Source: an uncultured Collinsella sp. | GTDB lineage: Bacteria > Actinomycetota > Coriobacteriia > Coriobacteriales > Coriobacteriaceae | NCBI GenBank assembly: GCA_902491135.1 | Contig: CABUGR010000108.1 | Span: 1-5,111, forward strand | DNA length: 5,111 nt | Reading direction: 5' to 3' | Shown: positions 1 through 5,111 of the stretch, one piece after another | Layout of the letters: every line of letters begins with the position of its first letter | Numbering within the stretch: the first letter of the stretch is position 1 | Made by a program: the position numbers and the translations under genes | Notes under the pieces: model-generated | What the model was told of the DNA's origin: nothing | The model's input: the letters and a program-made list of their open reading frames with translations, nothing else | Databases searched by the model: none

Positions 1-1
1 G

Positions 2-937
2 CTGTGCACCATCGGCCTTAACTCTTCTATGACGTTCTACGACGCCATGCTGCCCGACATTACCACCGACGAGCGCATGGACGCCGTGTCCAGCTCGGGC
101 TATGCCTGGGGCTACATCGGTTCCACCGTGCCGTTCGTCATCTGCCTGGCGCTCATCATGGGTGGCCCCGCTCTTGGCGTCCCTACCATGCTGGCAACGC
201 GTCTGTCGTTTATCATCACTGGTGCCTGGTGGCTCATCTTTACCCTGCCGCTCATTCGCACCTATAAGCAAAAGTACGGTCGCGAGCGCGGTCCCGAGGA
301 CACCATCGGCCACATCGTGGGCGGTGTGTTCTCCGAGGTCGGACACACCATGCGCGAGATCGCCCACAACAAGACCGTGCTGGTCTACATGATTGCGTTC
401 TTCTTCTATATCGACGGTGTGCACACGGTCATTTCCATGGCTACCAGCTACGGCTCGGCTTTGGGCATCGATTCGACCCAGTTGGTCCTGGCGCTGCTCG
501 TCACGCAGTTCGTGGCCTTTCCGTCCGCCATCATCTACGGCAAGCTCGCCGGACGCGTGGGCACGCTCAACATGATCCTGGTGGCAGTCGCCGCCTACAT
601 GGGCATTGTGCTGTTCGCCGCGTTCTTCCTAAAGACCGCCTTTGAATTCTGGGTGCTTGCCATTATGGTCGGCCTGTTCCAGGGCGGCGTGCAGGCGCTC
701 AGCCGTAGCTACTTTGGTCGCATTATCCCCAAGGAAAAGTCCAACGAGTACTACGGCTTCTTTGACATCTTCGGTCGCTATGCAAGCGTCATGGGCACTT
801 TCCTAGTGTCGGTCGTCACCTCGCTGACCGGCAACCCGTCGCTGGGCGTCCTTTCCATTGGCGTGCTGCTGATCGTTGGCTTTATGCTGCTGGTCCGCCT
901 GTCCCGCATGACTCGGGCGGCAGAGCATGCCGCATAG
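2..937 (+). CDS. MFS transporter, UMF1/Atg22-like group, 5'-truncated by the window edge
   Basis: This is an inner-membrane major facilitator transporter whose substrate cannot be read from sequence. The frame is open from base 2, with nine in-frame codons before the first ATG at 29, so the gene starts outside the window and that ATG is internal. The visible 311 residues begin in a transmembrane region and carry the UMF1/Atg22-like signature: an FYDAMLPDI segment, then a SSSGYAWGYIGS motif. Near the C-terminal end there is a GGVQALSRSYFGRIIP motif followed by a YGFFDIFGR segment. About eight hydrophobic helices are visible, with one long charged cytoplasmic loop (about bases 265-380) that would separate the two six-helix halves. 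A full family member has about 12 helices, so roughly the first four are missing. It ends in a basic tail and a TAG stop. The nearest downstream gene is 171 bases away behind a hairpin, so it is probably a separate transcript. Family assignment is firm; UMF1 proteins are distantly related to the yeast vacuolar effluxer Atg22, but that does not define the substrate here. Confidence 0.88.
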   Translation: MCTIGLNSSMTFYDAMLPDITTDERMDAVSSSGYAWGYIGSTVPFVICLALIMGGPALGVPTMLATRLSFIITGAWWLIFTLPLIRTYKQKYGRERGPEDTIGHIVGGVFSEVGHTMREIAHNKTVLVYMIAFFFYIDGVHTVISMATSYGSALGIDSTQLVLALLVTQFVAFPSAIIYGKLAGRVGTLNMILVAVAAYMGIVLFAAFFLKTAFEFWVLAIMVGLFQGGVQALSRSYFGRIIPKEKSNEYYGFFDIFGRYASVMGTFLVSVVTSLTGNPSLGVLSIGVLLIVGFMLLVRLSRMTRAAEHAA

Positions 938-984
938 GAGCGAGCGGCTATTGTGCCTGTCCACGGTACTCTTTTGGGGTTATC

Positions 985-1020
985 CGCAATAAACATTGCG
1001 ACTTGCGAGCAATGATTTGC
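985..1020. promoter_or_regulatory. Operator-like cluster of five TTGC/GCAA half-sites
   Basis: Five TTGC or GCAA elements fall within 36 bases: GCAA at 986-989, TTGC at 996-999, TTGC at 1003-1006, GCAA at 1009-1012 and TTGC at 1017-1020. The first two form a perfect inverted repeat, CGCAAT-AAAC-ATTGCG (985-1000). The second and fourth form another, CATTGC/GCAATG (994-999 and 1009-1014), separated by nine bases. TTGCGA also repeats directly seven bases apart (996 and 1003). The cluster lies just upstream of a TATGAT box and in the only large gap before the glycosyltransferase operon, which is where an operator would be expected. No regulator family is assigned; the pattern does not resemble the LytTR direct-repeat consensus I know. 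Confidence 0.4.
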
Positions 1021-1029
1021 CCAAGTGGG

Positions 1030-1035
1030 TATGAT
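1030..1035 (+). promoter_or_regulatory. Candidate -10 box (TATGAT) for the glycosyltransferase operon
   Basis: TATGAT differs from the sigma-70 -10 consensus TATAAT at one position. It lies 74 bases before the glycosyltransferase ATG in an otherwise non-coding gap. There is no good -35 hexamer at 16-18 bases upstream; the nearest TTGCGA (1003-1008) leaves a 21-base spacer, which is too long. If real, the promoter would be weak or activator-dependent, and the TTGC/GCAA cluster would overlap its -35 region. The transcript would start near 1042 and include the hairpin at 1052-1087 in its leader. Confidence 0.4.
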
Positions 1036-1051
1036 GGAATCAGCTAGGTCG

Positions 1052-1087
1052 CGGGGCGTCGCCTGTGTTTGGCGGCGTCCCGTTTTT
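1052..1087 (+). terminator. Terminator-like hairpin just before the glycosyltransferase ribosome binding site
   Basis: Bases 1052-1063 pair with 1071-1082 in a 12-bp stem that is GC-rich and contains two G-U wobbles (1056-1078 and 1059-1075). The loop is the seven bases TGTGTTT, and five T residues follow (1083-1087). This is the classic form of an intrinsic terminator. It could end the transporter transcript, although it sits 114 bases after that stop codon. If the TATGAT box at 1030 is the operon promoter, it would instead be a leader attenuator. The ribosome binding site GGGAGGG (1096-1102) begins only nine bases after the T-run. Confidence 0.7.
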
Positions 1088-1108
1088 GTGTTGCAGGGAG
1101 GGTAAGGC

Positions 1109-2296
1109 ATGAACGCCACAGTCGTGATTCCAACGTATTGGGCGGGCGATGACGCTTGCGCAAACGCCCCTGGTACCTATGACCATTCGACGCGACTCAA
1201 CGCCGACAATCCCGAACTCGACCGCTGCCTGGCCTCGCTTGAGCAGGTACGTGACATCCCGCGCATCATCCTTTTGGTGGTCTGTCCCGTTTCTGCCACA
1301 GCCGATGTGTCGCTGCGCGTGCGCGAGATTGTCGACGCGTATCCCACGCTCAAGGTCACCGTTGTCACCAACACCCAGGCCTCGCGCATTGCAGACCGGG
1401 TTGCTCAGATCGCGCCCAAGGGTTCGGGCGAGTGCGTGAGCCTGCGAGGCTACGGTGCCATCCGCAACATGGGGCTAGCCTGTGCCGCTGTGCTGGGGCA
1501 TGACGCGGTTATCTTTTTGGATGACGATGAGACTGTCATCGACGCCGACTTTATGAAGCGCGCGACCTATGCGTTGGGGCAGCAGACGCGTCAGGGCTTG
1601 CCGATCTTGGTCAAGAGCGGCTATTTCTACGATCGCGACGGCTCGCCGCTGGCTCCCACGGACAAGGCGGGCATCTGCCATCGTTGGTGGACCAAGCGCA
1701 TCGAGTTCAACCGTTGGATGAAAAAGGCGCTCTCGGGCACCCGCATCTCGCGCTCCAACTACGTGTGCGGCGGCCTGATGGCCCTGCACGCCCGCGCCTT
1801 TACGCGTGTGGCCTTTGACCCGTTTATCACCCGCGGCGAGGACTTGGATTACCTCTTTAACATGCGCATGTTTGGCTACGACGTGTGGTTCGATAACGAG
1901 TGGACCGTGCGCCATCTGCCTCCGGAGTCCGAAAAGCGCTCACCGCGCTTTATGCAGGATGTATACCGTTGGTACTACGAACGGGCCAAGTTGACATTCG
2001 CCGCGCATCAAAAGGAGCTCATTCCCGTTACGGCGGCATCACTCATGCCCTACCCGGGCCCGTGGATTTCGCGCGAGCTCGACGACCGCGTGCGCAAGAC
2101 CGCTATGGTCCGCAGCGTGTTTACCCGCGAGCATGAGGGCTACCTGCGCATCTGGCGCCACGGTATTGACGAGGCCAAGACCTACGCGCGCCAAAACGCC
2201 GCAAGCTACCTGCGTTTCCAGAGCTTTTGGCCCAAGATCATGGACGGGCTTTGGCGTGACGCACAACTGATCAGTATCCTGGAGGGGGCCGAATGA
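1109..2296 (+). CDS. Glycosyltransferase, family 2-like (GT-A fold), soluble
   Basis: This 395-residue protein should transfer a sugar from a nucleotide-activated donor; donor and acceptor cannot be told. The N-terminus TVVIPTY (residues 4-10) is the usual first strand of a GT-A nucleotide-binding fold. GYGAIRNMG (114-122) matches the conserved R-N element of nucleotide-sugar binding. DDDE (138-141) is the metal-binding DXD motif. CGGLMALH (220-227) and RGEDLDY (242-248) follow, the latter with the likely catalytic acid pair, and H269 is a candidate metal ligand. The DXD sits later than in a minimal GT2 because the first 110 residues hold extra sequence, including a YDHST segment at 24-28. 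About 125 residues after H269 look helical. There is no signal peptide or membrane helix, so it probably acts in the cytoplasm or peripherally at the membrane. The ATG at 1109 is set by GGGAGGG at 1096-1102. Its stop overlaps the kinase start, so the two are coupled. Confidence 0.87.
   Translation: MNATVVIPTYWAGDDACANAPGTYDHSTRLNADNPELDRCLASLEQVRDIPRIILLVVCPVSATADVSLRVREIVDAYPTLKVTVVTNTQASRIADRVAQIAPKGSGECVSLRGYGAIRNMGLACAAVLGHDAVIFLDDDETVIDADFMKRATYALGQQTRQGLPILVKSGYFYDRDGSPLAPTDKAGICHRWWTKRIEFNRWMKKALSGTRISRSNYVCGGLMALHARAFTRVAFDPFITRGEDLDYLFNMRMFGYDVWFDNEWTVRHLPPESEKRSPRFMQDVYRWYYERAKLTFAAHQKELIPVTAASLMPYPGPWISRELDDRVRKTAMVRSVFTREHEGYLRIWRHGIDEAKTYARQNAASYLRFQSFWPKIMDGLWRDAQLISILEGAE
2281..2296 (+). 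promoter_or_regulatory. Kinase ribosome binding site and ATGA stop-start overlap
   Basis: GGAGGGGG (2281-2288) lies inside the last codons of the glycosyltransferase and ends four bases before the kinase ATG (2293). The glycosyltransferase TGA stop (2294-2296) shares bases with that ATG in the arrangement ATGA. This layout normally gives translational coupling, and it fixes the kinase start at 2293. Confidence 0.88.
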
Positions 2297-3636
2297 TCGA
2301 CCGCCGCGCCCAGCGCGATAGTTCAATATCAATCTTTCGCATCATTGCCGTTGCCTGCGCCATTTGCGTGCTGGTGTACTTTATTTTTGCCTTGGTGACC
2401 GGTATCGAGCCGATCGCCACGGTGATTGCCTGCGCGCTGCTGTGCATCTTTCTGTGCATCTTTATCTTTTTGACGCTCAATCCCGATTCGGTGCGCTCCC
2501 AGTACACCGAGGAGACGCTCTCGGTGGCCTCGGCCATGCTCGAGGACATTAAGGGCGGTCTGACGCAGGAGTCGGCGCGTTTGGTGTGCCGGCGCATTTT
2601 GCCCGAGACGCGCGCCATGACGGTGGCTATCACCGACGAGGGCAACGTGTTGGCCTGCGCGGGCGAGTTTGAGGAAAAACTACTGCCAGATTCTCCCATC
2701 CACACGCTTGCCACACGCTACGTTATCGAACATGGCATCGTGCAGTCGTTCAACCGTATGGTGGATGTCGTGGGCTCGGATGGCTCGCACAACCAAGTCC
2801 CCGCCGGCATTATCGCCCCCATCAAGGTGGGCGATCGTACCGTCGGCACGCTCAAGTTCTACTACAAGACCCCGCGCGCCGTCGACCGTACCCAGTACGC
2901 GCTTGCCTCGGGCTTTGCCGAGATCTTGTCCACGCAGCTCGCCATCCACGAGCTCGAGGTGCAAAAGGAACTCACAGCGCGCGCCGAGGTGCGTGCGCTG
3001 CAGGCGCAGATTAACCCACACTTCCTGTTCAACACGCTGAACACCATTGCATCGTTTACGCGCACCGACCCGCTGCGGGCCCGCGAACTGCTTCGTGAGT
3101 TCTCATCGTTCTATCGTGCCACGCTCGACAACTCGGGATCGCTTATTCCGGTCTCGCGCGAGGTTGCACAGACCAAGCGCTACCTTACCTTTGAGAAGGC
3201 CCGCTTTGGCGAGGACCGCGTGCTTGCGACGTTCGATGTGTCCGAGGACGTGGAAGATACGCTGGTGCCGGCGTTCGTGATCCAGCCGATTGTCGAGAAC
3301 GCCGTACGTCATGGTATGGGCGATGACGACGCCCTGAGGATCGACGTGACCGTTCACCAAGACGGCGAGGATGCAATCTTGATTGCCGTGGCCGATAATG
3401 GCGTGGGCATGGATGAGGGTACCGCCGCCAGACTGTTTGACGAGCGTTCTGCCCGTCCCGACGCCAGCTCTCCCCAGGGTGGCGGCGCCGGTGTGGCCAT
3501 GCACAATATTTCGGAGCGCATCCATCGCTTTTATGGGCCGCACTCCTATACGCGTGTCGAATCGGCGCCGGGCAAGGGCACCAAAGTGCTCCTGCATCTT
3601 GATTTGTCAGAGAGCATCTTTGACATTCAAGAGTAA
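2293..3636 (+). CDS. LytS-like sensor histidine kinase with a two-helix membrane anchor and GAF domain
   Basis: This 447-residue membrane kinase should autophosphorylate and pass phosphate to the LytTR regulator encoded next. Two hydrophobic helices (about 14-35 and 41-61) are joined by a very short loop, so almost nothing is exposed outside. A GAF-like domain follows (about 75-215), with PAGIIAPIKVGDRTVGTLKFY at its core, closely resembling the GAF of LytS-type kinases. A short coiled linker (216-235) leads to the His_kinase domain, with LQAQINPHFLFNTLN (236-250); His243 is the expected phosphoacceptor. The ATPase domain has the N-box QPIVENAVRHG (331-341, Asn336), DNGVGM (368-373) and a glycine-rich segment (396-401) before MHNISERI. 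Classical LytS proteins have a five- to six-helix LYT sensor domain, which is absent here. All seven cysteines fall in the first 122 residues, five of them within the two helices. Function as a sensor kinase is firm; the signal is unknown. Confidence 0.93.
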   Translation: MIDRRAQRDSSISIFRIIAVACAICVLVYFIFALVTGIEPIATVIACALLCIFLCIFIFLTLNPDSVRSQYTEETLSVASAMLEDIKGGLTQESARLVCRRILPETRAMTVAITDEGNVLACAGEFEEKLLPDSPIHTLATRYVIEHGIVQSFNRMVDVVGSDGSHNQVPAGIIAPIKVGDRTVGTLKFYYKTPRAVDRTQYALASGFAEILSTQLAIHELEVQKELTARAEVRALQAQINPHFLFNTLNTIASFTRTDPLRARELLREFSSFYRATLDNSGSLIPVSREVAQTKRYLTFEKARFGEDRVLATFDVSEDVEDTLVPAFVIQPIVENAVRHGMGDDDALRIDVTVHQDGEDAILIAVADNGVGMDEGTAARLFDERSARPDASSPQGGGAGVAMHNISERIHRFYGPHSYTRVESAPGKGTKVLLHLDLSESIFDIQE

Positions 3637-3648
3637 AATAAAAGACTA

Positions 3649-3677
3649 TGGGCTCAACGCCAAGCGGCGGATGCCCA
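3649..3677 (+). other. Small imperfect hairpin in the kinase-regulator spacer
   Basis: TGGGC (3649-3653) pairs with GCCCA (3673-3677). Inside, CGCC (3658-3661) pairs with GGCG (3666-3669) around an AAGC loop, with a small internal loop between the two stems. No T-run follows, so it is not an intrinsic terminator. It lies in the 72-base spacer and could affect mRNA stability or the relative expression of kinase and regulator, but a stem this short in GC-rich DNA can also arise by chance. Confidence 0.3.
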
Positions 3678-3692
3678 GCCTAGTTTGTTGAC

Positions 3693-3698
3693 GAAAGG
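3693..3698 (+). promoter_or_regulatory. Ribosome binding site that sets the response regulator start
   Basis: GAAAGG (3693-3698) lies ten bases before the ATG at 3709. It supports that ATG over the in-frame TTG codons at 3685 and 3688, which lie upstream of the GAAAGG and have no ribosome binding site of their own in view. Confidence 0.7.
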
Positions 3699-3708
3699 TT
3701 TAATCCCT

Positions 3709-4425
3709 ATGTTGCGTGCGATGATTGTGGATGATGAGGCCCCGGCTCGCTCGGAGCTTCGCTTCCTGCTCGAGCAAACGGGCAAGATCGGCACGATCAC
3801 GGAGGCGTCGAGCGTCCGCTCCGCCATCGAGATGCTTATGGAAAGTCGCGTGGATGTCGTGTTTCTCGATATCTCGATGCCCGGTGCCTCGGGCCTGCAA
3901 CTTGCCGAGGCGCTGCATAAGCTCAAAAATCCGCCGGCGATCGTGTTTGTGACTGCGTATAGTGACCATGCGGTCGAGGCATTCGACGTGGATGCCGTCG
4001 ATTATCTGATGAAGCCGGTCGAGGAAGCTCGCTTGGATCGCGCGATCGAGAAGGTCACGCAACGCACCAAGCCGGTTACGGACAGCAAGGTGACCATCGA
4101 GCGTATCCCGGTGGAAAAGGGCGGCCGCAAGGTGCTCATTCCCGTGGACGACATTCGCTTTATCATGGCCAAGGACGATTACTCCTGCATCTATACCGTC
4201 GATGATCGCTTTTTGTCGACGACCTCGCTGGCGCAGTTTGAGGCCAAGCTCTGCGACTTTGGCTTCTTCCGTGTTCACCGCCGCTATATCGTCAACTTGG
4301 CGTGCGTTACGGACGTCGAGACGGTGCCCTCGGGCGCCATCCAGCTGGGCATTACGGGCGTCGACGAACGCGTGCCGGTTTCGCGCCGCCGCGTCGTGCC
4401 GCTCAAGAAGGCTCTGAGTCTCTAG
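3709..4425 (+). CDS. LytTR-family response regulator (receiver domain plus LytTR DNA-binding domain)
   Basis: This 238-residue cytoplasmic transcription regulator is the likely partner of the kinase encoded just upstream. The receiver domain (about 1-118) has the acidic pocket DD at 8-9, the phosphoacceptor Asp54 in VVFLDISMPG, Thr82 in FVTAYS and Lys102 in LMKPV, so all the expected switch residues are present. The C-terminal domain (about 128-236) is of the LytTR type, marked by FFRVHRRYIVNL (186-197) and VPVSRRRVVPLKKAL (222-236), the class that binds DNA through beta strands and recognises paired direct repeats. The length is typical of AlgR/LytR-type regulators. The ATG at 3709 is chosen because GAAAGG precedes it by ten bases and it gives the usual MLRAMIVDDE opening; ATG 3721 is a less likely alternative. 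It is probably cotranscribed with the kinase and glycosyltransferase. Its target genes are unknown, but its own operon is a natural candidate. Confidence 0.95.
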   Translation: MLRAMIVDDEAPARSELRFLLEQTGKIGTITEASSVRSAIEMLMESRVDVVFLDISMPGASGLQLAEALHKLKNPPAIVFVTAYSDHAVEAFDVDAVDYLMKPVEEARLDRAIEKVTQRTKPVTDSKVTIERIPVEKGGRKVLIPVDDIRFIMAKDDYSCIYTVDDRFLSTTSLAQFEAKLCDFGFFRVHRRYIVNLACVTDVETVPSGAIQLGITGVDERVPVSRRRVVPLKKALSL

Positions 4426-4431
4426 CACACT

Positions 4432-4481
4432 GGCCCCGCAGCCCTGTAGACCCATCGTCTGCGGAGCCGTGGGGCCTTTTT
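4432..4481 (+). terminator. Intrinsic terminator after the response regulator
   Basis: GGCCCC (4432-4437) pairs with GGGGCC (4471-4476), followed directly by TTTTT (4477-4481). The stem can continue inward with GCAG (4438-4441) pairing to CTGC (4459-4462), leaving an eight-base bulge on the 3' side. An alternative inner stem CCGCAG/CTGCGG (4436-4441 and 4459-4464) competes with it. It starts six bases after the regulator stop and most likely ends the three-gene unit, although the bulged structure may be leaky. Confidence 0.7.
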
Positions 4482-4508
4482 GTATGTATCTGCCGAATCG
4501 TTTTTTGC

Positions 4509-4516
4509 GGAAGGGA
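4509..4516 (+). promoter_or_regulatory. Ribosome binding site that sets the metallophosphoesterase start
   Basis: GGAAGGGA (4509-4516) lies four bases before the ATG at 4521 (six if the core is GGAAGG). It favours this ATG over upstream in-frame starts, the earliest of which (4302) lies inside the response regulator gene and would read through the terminator. Confidence 0.75.
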
Positions 4517-4520
4517 TCCC

Positions 4521-4988
4521 ATGAACAGTGCAAGCGCCAAGCGTATCGACATCATCTCGGACACCCACGGCTATTTATCGCCTGCGCTCTTGGATGAGCT
4601 TGAGGGCGCAGACCTGATCATCCACGCCGGCGACCTCACGTCAGAGATAGACTACGAGCACCTATGCACCATCGCCCCCGTGCGGGCCGTACTGGGCAAC
4701 AACGATTACTACCGCGACTACGGCCCCGATGTAGACCGTCTTGCGCTCTTTACCTACGAAGGCCTCAAATTCGCCGTAGCCCACTACCGCGAAGACCTTC
4801 CGGTGGGGTCCGTAGACGTAGCCATCAACGGTCACACCCACGTAACCAAAGAAGCCCAAGTGGGCCGCTGCCTGGTCCTCAACCCAGGCAGCGCCAGCTA
4901 CCCCAGAGGCACCCGAGGCCCCACCATGGCCAGAATGCTCGTAAAAGACGGCAAGATCATAAGCACCAAATTTATTGACCTAGACTAA
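4521..4988 (+). CDS. Small metallophosphoesterase of the YfcE/MJ0936 type
   Basis: This 155-residue cytoplasmic enzyme should hydrolyse phosphodiesters or phosphomonoesters using two metal ions; the natural substrate is not known from sequence. The family motifs occur in order: SDTHG (13-17), HAGDL (35-39), GNND (59-62), His88 in AHY, GHTH (104-107) and NPGS (121-124). Together they supply the full metal-binding set. The one departure is AHY at 87-89, where many relatives have a glycine after the histidine. The length is close to the compact archaeal and bacterial members. The start is set by GGAAGGGA at 4509-4516. It is flanked by terminators on both sides, so it is probably a single-gene transcript, but no clear promoter is visible in the 39 bases between the upstream T-run and the ATG, and read-through from the regulator is possible. 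Codon choice differs from its neighbours: 7 of 11 valines use GTA, and ATA, CTA and AGA appear. Confidence 0.92.
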   Translation: MNSASAKRIDIISDTHGYLSPALLDELEGADLIIHAGDLTSEIDYEHLCTIAPVRAVLGNNDYYRDYGPDVDRLALFTYEGLKFAVAHYREDLPVGSVDVAINGHTHVTKEAQVGRCLVLNPGSASYPRGTRGPTMARMLVKDGKIISTKFIDLD

Positions 4989-4995
4989 CCGCAAC

Positions 4996-5030
4996 AAAAA
5001 CGGGGGATGCACAATGCATCCCCCGTTTTT
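4996..5030. terminator. Strong bidirectional intrinsic terminator
   Basis: Bases 4996-5010 pair perfectly with 5016-5030, a 15-bp stem with AAAAACGGGGGATGC on the left arm, closing on a five-base loop (three bases if the A-T pair 5011-5015 forms). The A-run on the left and T-run on the right allow termination in both directions. It begins seven bases after the metallophosphoesterase stop and two bases before the end of the proposed minus-strand gene, so it would serve both convergent genes. Confidence 0.93.
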
Positions 5031-5032
5031 CT

Positions 5033-5111
5033 TTAAGCCAAAGGCCGAAGTTCAACAAGATCCATCAGACCAACCCCGCCGAGGAGCACGCGGGCTAGCC
5101 GCGCAGCGGCG
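5033..5111 (-). CDS. C-terminal end of an unidentified convergent gene, partial
   Basis: On the minus strand, one frame is open from the window edge to a TAA stop at 5035-5033. It gives about 25 residues ending VLLGGVGLMDLVELRPLA, a plausible hydrophobic helical C-terminus. The other two minus-strand frames contain stops in this stretch. The stop lies two bases from the bidirectional terminator, which is the expected layout for a convergent gene pair. The fragment is too short to name a family, and an open frame of this length can occur by chance in GC-rich DNA. Confidence 0.5.
   Translation of the reverse strand, partial: AAARLARVLLGGVGLMDLVELRPLA

Noticed and set aside
29..937. Reading the ATG at 29 as the true start of the transporter
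   Set aside because: The frame is open upstream to the window edge and the visible protein lacks about four of the expected 12 helices, so the ATG is internal.
938..1108. LytTR direct-repeat binding sites upstream of the operon
   Set aside because: By eye I could not find a pair of repeats matching the known LytTR consensus at the usual spacing; the TTGC/GCAA cluster is a different pattern and is reported separately.
778..1119. A 113-codon minus-strand open frame spanning the gap before the glycosyltransferase
   Set aside because: Most of it overlaps the conserved 3' end of the transporter and the rest crosses the hairpin and ribosome binding site; the translation is low-complexity with no recognisable motif.
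3685..3708. TTG start at 3685 for the response regulator
   Set aside because: The eight extra residues are not typical of receiver domains and the GAAAGG ribosome binding site lies downstream of that TTG, correctly spaced for the ATG at 3709.
4302..4520. An upstream extension of the metallophosphoesterase to base 4302
   Set aside because: It would overlap the regulator in another frame and read through its terminator; the family begins just before the SDTHG motif, and GGAAGGGA sits directly before the ATG at 4521.
3700..4533. A 277-codon open frame on the minus strand opposite the response regulator
   Set aside because: It lies wholly antisense to a gene with complete receiver and LytTR motifs, its translation is rich in His, Arg and Asp as expected of a GC-rich shadow frame, and no family is recognisable.
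1..5111. Mobile elements, CRISPR arrays, tRNA or rRNA genes
   Set aside because: No transposase or integrase motifs, no spaced direct repeats, no cloverleaf-like segments and no rRNA-like sequence were recognised; the non-coding gaps are short and accounted for by regulatory sites and terminators.

Overview
The window comes from a high-G+C bacterium with dense, mostly co-directional genes, strong GGAGG-type ribosome binding sites and a codon third position rich in G and C. A LytS-type kinase with a LytTR regulator, a UMF1-type transporter and this codon style fit a gut actinobacterium of the Coriobacteriia (Collinsella or a relative). That assignment is inference from style; there is no rRNA or marker gene here to prove it.

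Layout, left to right. Bases 2-937 (+) are the 3' two thirds of an MFS transporter of the UMF1/Atg22-like group. Bases 938-1108 are a non-coding regulatory gap. It holds a tight cluster of TTGC/GCAA half-sites, a TATGAT -10-like box and a strong GC hairpin with a T-run. Bases 1109-2296 (+) encode a soluble family-2-like glycosyltransferase. Its stop overlaps the start of a membrane histidine kinase (2293-3636, +) by four bases. After a 72-base spacer comes a LytTR-type response regulator (3709-4425, +). A terminator at 4432-4481 closes this unit. Bases 4521-4988 (+) encode a small YfcE/MJ0936-type metallophosphoesterase with codon usage unlike its neighbours. A near-perfect bidirectional terminator (4996-5030) follows, and the last 79 bases probably hold the C-terminal end of a convergent minus-strand gene.

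How the genes work together. The kinase and regulator form a complete two-component system: the kinase has the NPHFLFN phosphoacceptor histidine and an ATPase domain, and the regulator has Asp54 and a LytTR DNA-binding domain. Translational coupling of the kinase to the glycosyltransferase suggests the sugar transfer reaction and the signalling belong to one physiological programme, plausibly cell-surface glycan remodelling. The sugar, the acceptor and the signal cannot be read from the sequence. The kinase resembles LytS from its GAF domain onward but has only two membrane helices, with five cysteines in them and almost no external loop, in place of the usual multi-helix LytS sensor.

Apart from the unusual kinase input region, the glycosyltransferase-kinase coupling and the operator-like cluster upstream, the window is ordinary chromosomal content. 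No mobile elements, CRISPR arrays, tRNA or rRNA genes were seen.
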